Origin: Actinoplanes sichuanensis
Lineage (GTDB): Bacteria > Actinomycetota > Actinomycetes > Mycobacteriales > Micromonosporaceae
Direction: 5' to 3'
Assembly (NCBI RefSeq): GCF_033097365.1
Contig: NZ_AP028461.1
Span: forward strand, 7,688,001 to 7,752,000
Length of the DNA: 64,000 bases
Part shown: positions 39,548 to 49,911 of the stretch, in pieces
Numbering within the stretch: position 1 is the stretch's first letter
Layout of the letters: each line of letters opens with the position of its first letter
Translations under genes and position numbers: made by a program
The notes under the pieces: model-generated
What the model was told of the DNA's origin: nothing
Database searches by the model: none
Seen by the model: only the letters and a program-made list of their open reading frames with translations

Positions 39548-40735
39548 TTATTCCGGCGGCGTCCAGTCGGCGGACGGGTCCAGGGAACGGGCCAACATCC
39601 GTGGGCGCATATGGTTCAGCGCGGCATCGCGGGCGCGCAGCGCGAGCCGGCCGCGAGCCTGGACCACCGCGGACATCCGGCGGTTCTGCCGGACCACGGT
39701 GGTGGTGCGTGGGCGGCGCAGACGGCTGTAGGTCTCGACCGCCGCAGTCAGGGCGTCGCCCGGTTCGACGTCGGCGACCAGCGAACGCAAGGTCGCCACG
39801 TCCTCGAAGGCCAGGCAGGCACCCTGCCCCAGGTGGTGCGGCATGGCGTGGGCGGCGTCGCCGACCAGGACGACACCACCCGGACCGGCCGGGAAACCGT
39901 AAGCGCGCGGCAGCGGGCGCAGCTCCCGGACACCCTGCGGCACCAGATCCTCCGGATGGGTGGCCGCCAACAGCGCACCGACCGGCTCGTGCCAGCCGGC
40001 GAACCAGCGGCGCAGCAGGGCGAGCTGGGTCGCGGGGGCCTCCGGCCGGGCCGCGCCGGCTGCCGTGGCCACCCAGTAGACACCGCCGCGCCCGGCCGCG
40101 TGATCGCCGAGCGGCATCGCCACGAACCGGTAACCGGCGCCGAGCGTCTCGCCGCCGACACAGCGGTCGCCGTCCAGCCGGGGCACCCGGAACCCGGGGA
40201 TGACCGCCTGCCAGGCGGCGAAACCGGAACCGACCGCCACCGACTCGGGCGCGACCGCGGCCCGCACCCGGCTGTCGATGCCGTCCGCGCCGACCAGCAG
40301 GTCCGCCTCGATCGTGGTCCGGCCGTCGCTGACCATCGGGCGGGTGCGCAGACCGGTCCGGATCGTGGTCGCCTCGAAACCGGTCCGCAGTTCCACGTCG
40401 CCGAGACCCGCGACCAGGGCGTCGTAGACGTCCTCCAGATGGGCGACCGCCGGGGACGCGCCGGCATTGGACCGGGCGCGTGGCGAGACCAGCCACTGCC
40501 CGTCCGGTCGGCGGACCCCGCCGTCCGGCAGCGGCGACGCGATCGCCGTCCAACCGCCGTCCGGGTCGAGGGACTGCAACGCACGTAGGCCGTTGGGCCA
40601 CAGCACCACCGCGGTCGGTGGTGCGGCGACCCGTTCGGCCCGTTCCAGGACGGTCACCCGCCAGCCGGAACGGGACAGCGTGCCCGCGGCGGCCAGGCCG
40701 GCCATTCCCCCGCCCACCACCACGGCCGTACGCAT
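39548..40735 (-). CDS. FAD-dependent aromatic-ring monooxygenase-like protein
   Basis: 395 residues from ATG 40735, five bases after the lgt stop. Rossmann FAD motif VVVGGGMAGLAAAGTLSRSG (5-24) with VTVLERAERV, the middle DG motif LLVGADGIDSRVR, and the second FAD motif GVVLVGDAAHAMPHHLGQGACLAFEDV. These three define the p-hydroxybenzoate hydroxylase fold, which inserts one oxygen atom using NAD(P)H. Substrate not evident. It is the last gene of the leftward trp-lgt cluster, but nothing ties it to tryptophan. Confidence 0.85.
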   Translation of the reverse strand: MRTAVVVGGGMAGLAAAGTLSRSGWRVTVLERAERVAAPPTAVVLWPNGLRALQSLDPDGGWTAIASPLPDGGVRRPDGQWLVSPRARSNAGASPAVAHLEDVYDALVAGLGDVELRTGFEATTIRTGLRTRPMVSDGRTTIEADLLVGADGIDSRVRAAVAPESVAVGSGFAAWQAVIPGFRVPRLDGDRCVGGETLGAGYRFVAMPLGDHAAGRGGVYWVATAAGAARPEAPATQLALLRRWFAGWHEPVGALLAATHPEDLVPQGVRELRPLPRAYGFPAGPGGVVLVGDAAHAMPHHLGQGACLAFEDVATLRSLVADVEPGDALTAAVETYSRLRRPRTTTVVRQNRRMSAVVQARGRLALRARDAALNHMRPRMLARSLDPSADWTPPE

Positions 40736-40740
40736 GGGAA

Positions 40741-41829
40741 TCAGTTCTCGTCTGAAGGTTTGTCGGCCGGTTTGTCGGATTCGCCGACAGTGGCGGCGAC
40801 CGGCTCCTCCGCGTCGTCGTCCTCGGTGGGCGCGACCCCGGTCTTCTGGTACTCCAGGAACTGCTCCTCGGAGACCACCCGATAGCCGATCGGCATCTTG
40901 CGCTCGGTGCTCTTGGCGGTGGCGGTCACGTCGACCTGCGAGACGTCGCTGTCGGCGGCGTCCCCGGCGGGCGTGCTGTCCGGGCCCTCGATCGGCACCA
41001 CGTAACCGCGCGGACCCTTCATCACGACGAAGTAGATCGCCGCACCGAGGAAGACGATGGCCGAGGTGTAGACGTTGAGCCGGATCCCGAAGAAGTGGGT
41101 CGCGGTGTCCTCACGCAGGATCTCGATCCAGAAACGGCCGACCGTGTAGGCCATCACGTACAGCGCGAAGGCACGGCCCTTGCCGAACTTGAACTTCCGG
41201 TCCAGCAGCCAGACCAGCGCGGCGACACCCAGGTTCCAGACCAGCTCGTAGAGGAACGTGGGGTGGTAGAGATCGGGACGGGTCACCGGCTCACCGTCGA
41301 TCATCACGGCGTGACCGGGGTTCGACGAGTCCATCTCGTGCACCTCGAGACCCCACGGCAGGGTGGTGACGCTGCCGTACAGCTCGTTGTTGAACCAGTT
41401 GCCGAGCCGGCCGATCGCCTGCGCGACAGGCAGCGCCGGGGCCAGCGAGTCGGCGATCACGCTCAGCGGGATGCCGATTTGGCGGGCCGCGATCCACGCG
41501 CCGACCGCACCACCGGCGACCGCACCCCAGATGCCGAGGCCGCCCTCCCAGATGAAGAACGCCTTGACCGGGTCACCGTCGGCACCGAAGTAGTCACCCG
41601 GCGAGGTGATGACGTGGTAGATCCGGGCGCCGATGATGCCGAACGGCACGGCCCAGACCACGATGTCCAGCGAGACCCACGGCGCCGCCCCGCGGTGACG
41701 CAACCGCTGCTCCAGCAGGAGCGTCGCGACAACCATGCCGGCGATGATGCAGAGGGCGTAGGCGCGGATCGGAAATCCGAGCACATGCCACACCGACTCG
41801 GTGGGGCTGGGGATGGCGGCGATAATCAC
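40741..41829 (-). CDS. lgt: Prolipoprotein diacylglyceryl transferase
   Basis: 362 residues from GTG 41829 (VIIAAIPSPTESVWHV, matching family starts); ATG 41877 is possible. Seven or so membrane segments. The Lgt signature is GRLGNWFNNELYG, with the conserved FPIRAYALCIIAGM and HPTFLYELVWN. Adds diacylglycerol from phosphatidylglycerol to the lipobox Cys of lipoproteins such as those at 2965 and 21154. The C-terminal 90 residues are a charged, acidic tail (EDDDAEEPVAATVGE), longer than in E. coli Lgt. Confidence 0.95.
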   Translation of the reverse strand: MIIAAIPSPTESVWHVLGFPIRAYALCIIAGMVVATLLLEQRLRHRGAAPWVSLDIVVWAVPFGIIGARIYHVITSPGDYFGADGDPVKAFFIWEGGLGIWGAVAGGAVGAWIAARQIGIPLSVIADSLAPALPVAQAIGRLGNWFNNELYGSVTTLPWGLEVHEMDSSNPGHAVMIDGEPVTRPDLYHPTFLYELVWNLGVAALVWLLDRKFKFGKGRAFALYVMAYTVGRFWIEILREDTATHFFGIRLNVYTSAIVFLGAAIYFVVMKGPRGYVVPIEGPDSTPAGDAADSDVSQVDVTATAKSTERKMPIGYRVVSEEQFLEYQKTGVAPTEDDDAEEPVAATVGESDKPADKPSDEN

Positions 41830-41914
41830 GGGTGCACACGCTACCGTCGCGCGGTCGATCTGTGATGCCCAGGGCACCGGCAGAATTCAGCCGGCGCCCT
41901 CAGCGTCATCACAG

Positions 41915-42712
41915 TCAGCGCGTGCGCACACCCTCGGCCAGCTCGGTGCTCAGAGCACGCAGGTTGCTCAGGCCGGTGGCCCGGTCGCCGGCCTCCAACA
42001 CGCACCGGATCAGCGCGCTGCCGACGATCACCCCGTCGGCGAACGCGGCCACCTCGGCCGCCTGCCGGCCGTTGCCGACGCCCAGGCCCACGCCCACCGG
42101 CATCTCCGGGTCGATCGACCGGATCCGCTGGACCAGCTCGGGGGCCTGCGACGACACGGTCTTGCGGGCGCCGGTGACACCCATCAGCGCGGTCGCGTAG
42201 ACGAAGCCGCGGCAGTTCGCCAGGGTCATCGCGATCCGCTCGTCGGTGGAGCTCGGCGCCACCAGGAACGTCCGGTCGATCCGGTGCGCGTCCGACGCGG
42301 CGATCCACTCGGCCGCCTCGTCCGGGATCAGGTCCGGTGTGATCAGCCCGGTCGCCCCGGCCGAGGCCAGGTCACGGGCGAACGCGTCGACACCGTACTT
42401 CTCGATCGGGTTCCAGTAGGTCATCAGCACGACCGTGGCGCCCGCCGAGGAGACCGCGTCGATGATCTTCAGGGTGTCCCGGGTGCGGACCCCGTTGGCC
42501 AGCGCGATGTCGCTCGCCTTCTGGATCACCGGGCCGTCCATCACCGGGTCCGAGTACGGCAGCTCGACCTCGATCACGTCGCAGCCGGCCTCGTGCATCG
42601 CGATCATCTGCTCGATGCTGTGGTCGACCGTCGGGAACCCGGCCGGCATGCAGCCGACCAGCACCGAACGGTTCTCCGCCTTCGCCTTGGCGAACGTCTC
42701 GGCGATACTCAC
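41915..42712 (-). CDS. trpA: Tryptophan synthase alpha subunit
   Basis: 265 residues from GTG 42712, four-base overlap (GTGA) with trpB. TIM barrel with [14 protein letters not shown], the catalytic Glu in [20 protein letters not shown] and the catalytic Asp in [12 protein letters not shown], the phosphate loop [17 protein letters not shown] and [10 protein letters not shown]. Splits indole-3-glycerol phosphate to indole, passed by a tunnel to TrpB. lgt follows 85 bases later. Confidence 0.97.
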   Translation of the reverse strand: MSIAETFAKAKAENRSVLVGCMPAGFPTVDHSIEQMIAMHEAGCDVIEVELPYSDPVMDGPVIQKASDIALANGVRTRDTLKIIDAVSSAGATVVLMTYWNPIEKYGVDAFARDLASAGATGLITPDLIPDEAAEWIAASDAHRIDRTFLVAPSSTDERIAMTLANCRGFVYATALMGVTGARKTVSSQAPELVQRIRSIDPEMPVGVGLGVGNGRQAAEVAAFADGVIVGSALIRCVLEAGDRATGLSNLRALSTELAEGVRTR

Positions 42713-43950
42713 GTGTTCTCCCCCGGGACGACCGTCTCGTTCTGGTCGAGGATGCCGAAGTAGGCGCCGGCGGTGTGCACGTCCTTGTCGCCGCGACCGG
42801 ACAGGTTGACCACGATCGTCGGCGTCCGGCCCAGCTCCTCGCGCAGGCGCGGGGCGATCTTCGCGACGCCCGCGAGAGCGTGCGAGCTCTCGATCGCCGG
42901 GATGATCCCCTCGGTCCGGCAGAGCAGCTGGAACGCGGCCATCGCCTCGGCGTCGGTCACCGGCTCGTAGACCGCTCGGCCGGTGTCGTGCAGCCAGGCG
43001 TGCTCCGGGCCGACACCCGGATAGTCCAGGCCGGCCGAGATCGAGTGCGACTCGATGGTCTGACCGTCGTCGTCCTGGAGCAGGTAGGTGCGGTTGCCGT
43101 GCAGCACACCGACCGAGCCGCCGGTGATCGACGCCGCGTGCCGGCCGGTCTCCACACCGTCGCCGCCGGCCTCGAAGCCGTACAGCCGGACGCCCTCGTC
43201 GGGCACGAACGCGTGGAAGATGCCGATCGCGTTGGACCCGCCGCCCACGCACGCGGCCACCGCATCGGGCAAGCGGCCGAGCTGCTCCAGGCACTGGGCC
43301 CGGGCCTCGACGCCGATCCCTCCGACGAAGTCGCGCACCAGCTCCGGGAACGGGTGCGGGCCGGCCGCGGTCCCCAGGAGGTAGTGGGTGGTCTCGACGG
43401 TGGAGACCCAGTCCCGCAGCGCCTCGTTCAGAGCGTCCTTGAGGGTACGGGACCCGTTCGTCACCGGGATCACGGTCGCGCCGAGCATCCGCATCCGGGC
43501 CACGTTGAGCGCCTGCCGCTGGGTGTCGGTCTCGCCCATGTAGACGACGCACTCCAGGTCGAGCAGGGCGGCCGCGGTCGCGCTGGCCACGCCGTGCTGC
43601 CCGGCGCCGGTCTCGGCGATCACCCGGGGCTTGCCCATCCGCTTGGCGAGCAGCGCCTGCCCCAGCACGTTGCGCACCTTGTGGGCGCCGGTGTGGTTCA
43701 GGTCCTCCCGCTTCAGCAGGATCTCCGCGCCCAGAGCCTCGGAGAGCCGGTTCGCCCGGTAGAGCAGCGACGGCACGCCCGCGTAGTTCAGCAGAAGGCC
43801 CTCGAAGGTCTTCTGGAACTCCGGGTCCTGCTTGGCCGACCGGTACGCGGCGTCCAGCTCGTCGAGTGCCTTGATCAGCGCCTCGGGCACGAACCGTCCG
43901 CCGTACCTCCCGAAGTGTCCGGCGAGGTCCGGCAGCGTCGGGGCGCTCAC
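42709..43950 (-). CDS. trpB: Tryptophan synthase beta subunit
   Basis: 413 residues from GTG 43950, GTGA overlap with trpC. The PLP Lys is in [15 protein letters not shown]. Other motifs: [28 protein letters not shown], and SLGVL-like [14 protein letters not shown], with C-terminal [12 protein letters not shown]. Condenses indole with serine. Full length. Confidence 0.98.
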   Translation of the reverse strand: MSAPTLPDLAGHFGRYGGRFVPEALIKALDELDAAYRSAKQDPEFQKTFEGLLLNYAGVPSLLYRANRLSEALGAEILLKREDLNHTGAHKVRNVLGQALLAKRMGKPRVIAETGAGQHGVASATAAALLDLECVVYMGETDTQRQALNVARMRMLGATVIPVTNGSRTLKDALNEALRDWVSTVETTHYLLGTAAGPHPFPELVRDFVGGIGVEARAQCLEQLGRLPDAVAACVGGGSNAIGIFHAFVPDEGVRLYGFEAGGDGVETGRHAASITGGSVGVLHGNRTYLLQDDDGQTIESHSISAGLDYPGVGPEHAWLHDTGRAVYEPVTDAEAMAAFQLLCRTEGIIPAIESSHALAGVAKIAPRLREELGRTPTIVVNLSGRGDKDVHTAGAYFGILDQNETVVPGENT

Positions 43951-44813
43951 CGCACCGGCCTCGGCGTCGCCGGGTGGTTTCCGGCGTTGACCAGCTCGGC
44001 CACCGCGTCACGCGGCGACTTCTGGGTCACCAGGCCCTCGCCGACCAGCACCGCGTCGGCGCCTGCGGACGCGTAGCGGATCAGGTCGTGCGGCCCGCGC
44101 ACACCCGACTCGGCGATCTTCACCACGTTCTGCGGGAGGCCGGGCGCGATCCGCTCGAAGACCGACCGGTCCACCTCGAGGGTCCGCAGGTCACGGGCGT
44201 TCACCCCGATGACCTTCGCGTTCGCCTCGAGCGCCCGATCCGCCTCCTCCTCGTTGTGCACCTCGACGAGGGCGGTCATGCCCAGCGACTCGATGCGCTC
44301 CAGGAGGCCGACCAGAACGTTCTGCTCCAGGGCCGCGACGATCAGCAGCACCAGGTCGGCGCCGTGGGCGCGCGCCTCGTGCACCTGATAGCTGGAGACC
44401 ACGAAGTCCTTGCGCAGCACCGGGATCTTCACGGCGGCGCGAACCGCGGCGAGATCGTCCAGCGAGCCACCGAACCAGCGGCCCTCGGTGAGGACGCTGA
44501 TGCATCGGGCGCCGCCCTGCGCATACTCCCCCGCCAGCTCGGCCGGGTCGGGAATGTCGGCGATGGCGCCCTTGGACGGGGACGCCCGCTTCACTTCGGC
44601 GATCACCGCCACGCCGGGCTTGCGCAACGCCGCGTACGCGTCGATCGCGGGCGGGGCCGCCGCTGCGAGCTCCCGCACCCGCTCGAGAGGCACCTGTGCC
44701 TGCCGCGCCGCGACGTCCTCCCGGACGCCGGCGAGGATCTCCTCGAGAACGTTCTGCTTTGCCGCTCCGCGAGCGGTTCCGCCACTGCCCGCTTCCGCCT
44801 GATCGGATGTCAC
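43947..44813 (-). CDS. trpC: Indole-3-glycerol phosphate synthase
   Basis: 288 residues from GTG 44813, with GGGGAG about nine bases upstream. A 20-residue extra N-terminus precedes [17 protein letters not shown]. Barrel motifs: [13 protein letters not shown] (catalytic Lys), [32 protein letters not shown] (catalytic Lys), [34 protein letters not shown]. Converts CdRP to indole-3-glycerol phosphate. The isomerase step has no trpF here; in actinobacteria PriA usually supplies it. Confidence 0.97.
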   Translation of the reverse strand: MTSDQAEAGSGGTARGAAKQNVLEEILAGVREDVAARQAQVPLERVRELAAAAPPAIDAYAALRKPGVAVIAEVKRASPSKGAIADIPDPAELAGEYAQGGARCISVLTEGRWFGGSLDDLAAVRAAVKIPVLRKDFVVSSYQVHEARAHGADLVLLIVAALEQNVLVGLLERIESLGMTALVEVHNEEEADRALEANAKVIGVNARDLRTLEVDRSVFERIAPGLPQNVVKIAESGVRGPHDLIRYASAGADAVLVGEGLVTQKSPRDAVAELVNAGNHPATPRPVR

Positions 44814-45138
44814 GTAATGACTCCCCTCTCCGGGTGTCTTCGGCCCGATGCTAGGAGGTGACGGCGGGTGACGGGGTGCCGGGGGTATGGCGCGCCTCAC
44901 GGAATGGACTGCGGCATAATGCCTGGCTGCCCGTCGGGGATGTCTCATCGCTCACACCCTGCGAATAGTGCGCAAGCCGTTGTGCTGGGACTCCTCCTCC
45001 GTTCGGCCGATACCACTCCGCGTTGACACGAGTGTCACCGAGCGGAAATACGACTCCACCATCATGTGACTCGGGCAGACTTGTCCCGGCGTCCAGTACG
45101 CCGTCAGCCAGCCGGACGATGATGCGGGAGTCGACCCC

Positions 45139-45408
45139 ATGGCCACTGAGTCACCCCAGCCGATGAACTTTGCCGGTATGTCCCGAGTGCTCGTCTCGGT
45201 GGCGGCCGAGGTCGCCACGGGCGTCCAGCGGGCCGTCGTCGGTTCGGACAATGTGCGGACCGCGCGGGAGAACGCGTGGGACGCCATCCAGGCCGACCGG
45301 GCACGGGCCGCCGCCCGGGTGGAGACCGCCCGGGCAGTCGCCGCGATGATCGCCAGCGCCCCGGCCGGGCGCCGTCGCGTCAAGCCGCTGACCGGCGCAA
45401 ACCGGTAA
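45139..45408 (+). CDS. Small hypothetical protein on the opposite strand within the trp cluster
   Basis: 89 residues from ATG 45139; GGGAG lies six bases upstream. Ala/Arg/Val-rich and probably mostly helical (VLVSVAAEVATGVQRAV, ARVETARAVAAMIAS), with a basic C-terminus GRRRVKPLTG. I recognise no family. It is divergent from trpC and ends eight bases before the convergent end of the Trp-associated membrane gene, so it splits the leftward cluster into hisI-trpE-membrane protein and trpCBA. Confidence 0.6.
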   Translation: MATESPQPMNFAGMSRVLVSVAAEVATGVQRAVVGSDNVRTARENAWDAIQADRARAAARVETARAVAAMIASAPAGRRRVKPLTGANR

Positions 45409-45415
45409 GAGCCGC

Positions 45416-46030
45416 TCAGCGCGCGGTCGGATCCTCACCACGGTCCAGGGCGTCCCACAGGTCCCGGCCCGTGGTGGGGCTGTCCGGTTCCACCGCCGCC
45501 GGGGTGGCCGGGCGTCGTTCGTACCGCGCCGACATCGCCGACCACAGGTGCCCGTGACGCGCGACGAGGACGCCACCCGCCGCCAGCGCCGCGCCGCCGC
45601 AGACGCAGGCGATCGGCCAGACCGGGCTCGCCGAGCCCGGGTCGAGACCGGCCCGGGCCAGGATCGCGCCGGCCGCGACGCCCGCACCGGTCAGGACCAG
45701 CAGCACTCCCAGTACCCGGCGGGCCACACCGCGGGTGGCGAGCAGCGCTCCGGTCCCGGCGAGACCGACCACCGCCAGCCCGATCAGCCACGGCTGTGTC
45801 TCCGCCCCGGTCTGCACAGTCCGCAGATCTGACAATCCGGGCCTTTGCTCGATATCGACCGCCCAGACCCTGGTCGCCGCGAAAAGCGCGAGCCCGGCCC
45901 CGGCCAGACCGGCCGCGACGGCGGCGGGATACGTCCTCATCGGGCGGCGCTTCGGCGGGCCCGACGTCGCCGGGCCGGGCGTCATCGGGCTCGGTGTCAT
46001 GGGGTTCGGCGTCTTCGGGCTCGGCGTCAT
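45416..46030 (-). CDS. Tryptophan-operon-associated membrane protein
   Basis: 204 residues from ATG 46030, ATGA overlap with trpE. Four hydrophobic segments (GLAGAGLALFAATRVWAV, WLIGLAVVGLAGTGALLA, VLGVLLVLTGAGVAAGAIL, PIACVCGGAALAAGGVLVA) and a C-terminal cytoplasmic tail match the actinobacterial family found next to trpE. Function unknown. Residues 1-30 are TPSP/TPGP repeats. ATG 45940, with the same 14-base context GCGCCGCCCGATGA as ATG 46030, may be the ancestral start. Confidence 0.8.
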   Translation of the reverse strand: MTPSPKTPNPMTPSPMTPGPATSGPPKRRPMRTYPAAVAAGLAGAGLALFAATRVWAVDIEQRPGLSDLRTVQTGAETQPWLIGLAVVGLAGTGALLATRGVARRVLGVLLVLTGAGVAAGAILARAGLDPGSASPVWPIACVCGGAALAAGGVLVARHGHLWSAMSARYERRPATPAAVEPDSPTTGRDLWDALDRGEDPTAR

Positions 46031-47529
46031 CGGGCGGCGCGCAGGGTCTCCGCCGAGGCGATGGCGGCGAGCACCGCGGCGGCCTTGTTGCGGGTCTCCA
46101 GCTCCTCGGCGGCCGGGTCGGAGTCGGCGACGATGCCGGCGCCCGCCCCGACGTACGCCACACCGTCCTTCAGCAGCGCGGTCCGGATCGCGATCGCCAT
46201 GTCCATGTCGCCGGCGAAGCCGAAGTAGCCGACCGTGCCGCCGTAGAGGCCGCGCCGGGTCGGTTCCAGCTGCTCGATGATCTCCATGGCCCGGACCTTG
46301 GGCGCGCCGGAGAGTGTGCCGGCCGGGAACGTCGCGGCCAGCGCGTCGAACGCGGAACGGTCCGCACGGAGCCGGCCGACCACGGTCGACACGATGTGCA
46401 TGACATGGCTGTACCGCTCGATCCGGGCGAACTCCGGCACCTCGACACTGCCCGGCTCACAGACCCGGCCCAGGTCGTTGCGGCCCAGGTCGACCAGCAT
46501 CACGTGCTCGGACCGCTCCTTCGGGTCGGCCAGCAGCTCGGCGGCGAGCGCGGCGTCCTGCTCCGGAGTGGCGCCCCGCCAGCGGGTGCCGGCGATCGGG
46601 TGCAGCAGCGCGGTCCGGTTGGCGCTCACCTTGAGATGCGCCTCCGGCGACGAGCCGACGATGTCGAAGCCGTCGAAGCGGAGCAGGTACATGTACGGGC
46701 TCGGGTTGGTGGCCCGCAGCACCCGGTAGACGTCCAGCGCGTTGGCGTCGGTGGGCCGCTCGAACCGCTGCGCCATCACGATCTGGAAGCACTCCCCGGC
46801 CCGGATCGCCTCCTTGGCCTCCTCGACCGACTTCTGATACTCCCCCGGAAGAGTACGGCTGACCGGCTCACCGGCCGGGCGGCGGTCGACCGTGGAGACC
46901 ATCGGCGGGGTGGGCCGGGACAGCGCGGTGGTCATCCCGTCGAGCCGACCGACCGCCTGGTGGTACGCCGCCCGGCGGGCCGCGTCGTCGGCGTCCGCGT
47001 CCAGCACCGCGTTGGCGACCAGCAGCGCCGAGCCCTCGTGGTGGTCGAGCACCACCAGGTCGGTGGCGAGCAGCATGCCGAGCTCGGGCAGACGCAGGTC
47101 GTCGGCGGCGGTGGCGGGCAGCTTCTCGAAGCGCCGGACCAGGTCGTAGCTCAGATAGCCGACCAGACCGCCGGTGAGCGGGGGCAGACTCTCGTCGAGG
47201 GCGCCGGTCAGCGCGGCCACCGTCTCACGCAGGGCCACCACCGGGTCGCCGCCGAGCGGGACCCCGGAGGGCGGGGCACCCAGCCACTCGGCCTGTCCGT
47301 CCCGCTCGGTCAGGGTGGCGACACTGCGGACGCCGACGAACGAATACCGCGACCAGGCCAGGCCCTGCTCGGCCGACTCGAGCAGGAAGGTGCCCGGGCC
47401 GCCGGCGAGTTTCGTGTAAACCCCGATCGGGGTCTCGCCGTCGGCCAGCAGCTTGCGGGTGACCGGGACGACCCGCTTGCGGGCCGCGACGAATCCGGCC
47501 TCGTCCGGGAACGTGGCTCCGCTGGTCAC
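46027..47529 (-). CDS. trpE: Anthranilate synthase component I
   Basis: 500 residues from GTG 47529, GTGA overlap with hisI. The N-terminal domain has the tryptophan-feedback motif LLES (about 49-52) and SRYSFVGV. The chorismate-binding half carries [61 protein letters not shown], and [18 protein letters not shown]. Makes anthranilate with TrpG, which is not in this window; neither is trpD. Confidence 0.97.
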   Translation of the reverse strand: MTSGATFPDEAGFVAARKRVVPVTRKLLADGETPIGVYTKLAGGPGTFLLESAEQGLAWSRYSFVGVRSVATLTERDGQAEWLGAPPSGVPLGGDPVVALRETVAALTGALDESLPPLTGGLVGYLSYDLVRRFEKLPATAADDLRLPELGMLLATDLVVLDHHEGSALLVANAVLDADADDAARRAAYHQAVGRLDGMTTALSRPTPPMVSTVDRRPAGEPVSRTLPGEYQKSVEEAKEAIRAGECFQIVMAQRFERPTDANALDVYRVLRATNPSPYMYLLRFDGFDIVGSSPEAHLKVSANRTALLHPIAGTRWRGATPEQDAALAAELLADPKERSEHVMLVDLGRNDLGRVCEPGSVEVPEFARIERYSHVMHIVSTVVGRLRADRSAFDALAATFPAGTLSGAPKVRAMEIIEQLEPTRRGLYGGTVGYFGFAGDMDMAIAIRTALLKDGVAYVGAGAGIVADSDPAAEELETRNKAAAVLAAIASAETLRAAR

Positions 47530-47891
47530 TGGTCCTCCGCAAGCAGGTCGTCGGTGAAGCAGGTGTGTGTGCCGTTGTGGCAGGCGGCGCCGGTCTGCAC
47601 CACGGTGACCAGCAGCGCGTCGCCGTCGCAGTCGAGGGAGACGCTGCGCACGTGCTGGTGGTGGCCGGAGGTGGCGCCCTTCACCCAGTACTCCCGGCGG
47701 CTACGGGACCAGTAGGTGGCCCGGCCGGTGGTCAGGGTGCGGTGCAGGGCCTCGTCGTCCATCCAGCCGAGCATCAGCACGTCGCCGGTGCCGTGCTCCT
47801 GCACGATCGCCGCGACGAGGCCGTCGGGGGTGCGCTTGAGGCGGGCGGCGATGGCCGGGTCCAGGGCGGTCTCTACATCGGGTACGGGCAC
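47526..47891 (-). CDS. hisI: Phosphoribosyl-AMP cyclohydrolase
   Basis: 121 residues from GTG 47891, with GGGGGAG upstream. Single-domain His[38 protein letters not shown], the Mg2+ site DCDGDALL and zinc-site Cys in [12 protein letters not shown]. Third step of histidine synthesis. No fused HisE domain. It heads the trp cluster by overlap with trpE, while hisF, often adjacent, lies about 15 kb to the right. Confidence 0.96.
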   Translation of the reverse strand: MPVPDVETALDPAIAARLKRTPDGLVAAIVQEHGTGDVLMLGWMDDEALHRTLTTGRATYWSRSRREYWVKGATSGHHQHVRSVSLDCDGDALLVTVVQTGAACHNGTHTCFTDDLLAEDQ

Positions 47892-48117
47892 GGGAGCGAT
47901 TCTCCCCCATCACCCGCCACAGCTGTAACGACCCGCAGGGGGCCCACGATCCGGTAACCGGGGGTGTGCTCGGCGATCCGGAGCGGTACCGTCGCCGGGA
48001 AGCGCGGTACGTGCCTTACTGCCCGGCGCCCGCCGCCCGGTGTGCCGCACGGCTGAGAAACTGCGTATCCAGGCATCCCGGCGGGCGCGGACTCGCAACC
48101 GGGAGTGGTGAACCGAG

Positions 48118-49776
48118 ATGGAGCCGACGTCCAGCCCCGACAACGCACGGCCGTCGCCCGGCCTGGCCCGCTTCTGGCAGGTCCGTCCCGAGCCGGAGCC
48201 GGTGGCCGACGAGCCGCTGGAGACCCCGGCGGATCTGCTGAACGGCTCACCGCTCGGCACGTTCCGCAGCCGGCCGATCCCGCCGCTGGCGCCGATCGCC
48301 TCGGCGGCCCGCCATCCGAGCGGGGCGGCCGACCCGTTCGGGCTGAACCGAGCTGGTCGCAACACACCGCGGCACCCCGTCGGCCACCGCCCGGAGACCG
48401 GTCCGCCGGGGTCGGAACGGCACGGCGATCCTGATCACTCAGTACCTCCGGAGGACGAGGCGGAGGCCGCACAGGACGTAAAGTCCGGTGCGCCGGAGAG
48501 TGGCTTCGGCCTCGGCAGGCGTGCCGGGCGGTTCCTCTACGGCGACCGGGACGGTGACGACCCGGAGCCCGCCGGCGAGACCGCCGAGGGTGAGCCTCAG
48601 GTCGGTGACGAGCCGACCGACGAGGAGCCGGCCGAGGCCACACCTGTGGACGAGCCCGCGGACCAGACTCCACCGGACGCCGGCCAGGAGGCCGCCGAGG
48701 TGGCGGGACCCAGCGACGAGAACGGACGTGAGGACATGAACGGACGGGCAGGCGCGCCCGGTTACGCGCAGACCGGCGAGGCCGGCCCGGACCCCTCGGG
48801 CGAGCCCGCCGAGGAGTCGCCGGGACAGGCTCCGGCCGACCCGCCGCGCGCGGCCGCCGGCTGGGCCTCGGTGCCCGGCCTGACCCAGCCGATCCCGGCG
48901 ATCCCGGGCACCCCGGTCTCCGGCGGTCCGGTGCCCGGTGCTCCGGTGTCGCCGGCGTACGCACCGAACCCGTACACGGTCGCGGATTTCACCCCGGATC
49001 ACCCGGCCGGGACGCTTCAGCCGGTGTCCGGCCTGCCGGCCGCGGCGCCGGAGCCGGCCGACCCGGGTGTGCCCGCGCCGGTCTCCCCGGCGCCGGACGC
49101 CCCGGCGCCGACGACCGCCTCGGCCTCGGTGCAGATCCCGGCCACGCGGACGCCCCCGGACCTGACCATCGACCTCGGCGACACCGGTCTGCCGCCGGCC
49201 ACCGACGGCGGGTACGGCTTCGCACCGACCGGTTACAGCCTGGGCCGCCCGGCCGAGGCCTTCGGTGTGGCGTCGGTCACCCCGGCCGCCCCGCCGGCCG
49301 GCACGGTGACCCCGCCGTCGGACTTCCTCACCTTCCCGCCCGCGCCGCCCGCCCGCCGGGCCCGTGAGGAGGTCTCCGAGGAGGCGCCGACTCCGGTGGC
49401 CCGTCGGTCGGCCAGCCTGGAGGACGCCGAGCCGATCCGTCGGCCGGGCCGTCGCGCGGCGCAGGCCGACGAGACGGCCGCCGACCAGCACGGCGAGGAG
49501 CCGCTGATCGGCCGCACCATCTGGGACGAGGACGCGGCCCGGCACTTCCGGGCGGCGTGGCACGAGGTGAAGGCGGAGTTCGTCGACGACCCGGTCACCG
49601 CCCTGACCCGGGCCCACGACCTGCTCACCGACGCGGTCAACGAGCTGACCGAGGTGCTGCTGGCCGAGCGGGACGAGTTGGACCCGCTGCGCGGCACCGA
49701 CACCCCGGACACCGAGAGCATGCGGATGGCGATGCGCGGCTACCGGGAGTTCCTGGACCGGATCCTGTCGCTGTAG
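48118..49776 (+). CDS. Long Pro/Ala/Glu-rich protein with a small C-terminal helical domain
   Basis: 552 residues from ATG 48118. Residues 1-440 are disordered, rich in Pro, Ala, Glu and Gly, with no membrane segment. Residues about 465-552 are a helical domain (RTIWDEDAARHFRAAWHEVK, FVDDPVTALTRAHDLLTDAV, ESMRMAMRGYREFLDRIL). I recall similar C-terminal domains on other actinobacterial proteins of unknown function, but cannot name a family. Transcribed away from hisI; ends before three strong hairpins. Confidence 0.75.
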   Translation: MEPTSSPDNARPSPGLARFWQVRPEPEPVADEPLETPADLLNGSPLGTFRSRPIPPLAPIASAARHPSGAADPFGLNRAGRNTPRHPVGHRPETGPPGSERHGDPDHSVPPEDEAEAAQDVKSGAPESGFGLGRRAGRFLYGDRDGDDPEPAGETAEGEPQVGDEPTDEEPAEATPVDEPADQTPPDAGQEAAEVAGPSDENGREDMNGRAGAPGYAQTGEAGPDPSGEPAEESPGQAPADPPRAAAGWASVPGLTQPIPAIPGTPVSGGPVPGAPVSPAYAPNPYTVADFTPDHPAGTLQPVSGLPAAAPEPADPGVPAPVSPAPDAPAPTTASASVQIPATRTPPDLTIDLGDTGLPPATDGGYGFAPTGYSLGRPAEAFGVASVTPAAPPAGTVTPPSDFLTFPPAPPARRAREEVSEEAPTPVARRSASLEDAEPIRRPGRRAAQADETAADQHGEEPLIGRTIWDEDAARHFRAAWHEVKAEFVDDPVTALTRAHDLLTDAVNELTEVLLAERDELDPLRGTDTPDTESMRMAMRGYREFLDRILSL

Positions 49777-49787
49777 GACTTCGCCGC

Positions 49788-49835
49788 GGACGACGAACGG
49801 CCGGTTCCGCACGCGGGACCGGCCGTTCGTCGTCC
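49788..49835. terminator. 18-bp-stem hairpin after the Pro/Ala-rich gene
   Basis: GGACGACGAACGGCCGGT (49788-49805) and its perfect complement (49818-49835) with a 12-nt loop. First of three hairpins between convergent genes; no T-run. Confidence 0.7.
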
Positions 49836-49870
49836 GGCCTTCCACCACGTCAACCGGCCGGGAAAGATGT

Positions 49871-49906
49871 GAGCCCTGCCACCCGCGGCACCGGGTGGCA
49901 GGGCTC
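49871..49906. terminator. 14-bp-stem hairpin, second of three
   Basis: GAGCCCTGCCACCC (49871-49884) pairs perfectly with GGGTGGCAGGGCTC (49893-49906); loop GCGGCACC. No T-run. Confidence 0.65.
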
Positions 49907-49911
49907 GAAGA

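Noticed and set aside
44814..45138. Trp-codon leader peptide or attenuator before trpC
   Set aside because: No short frame with adjacent TGG codons and no terminator/antiterminator pair could be recognised.
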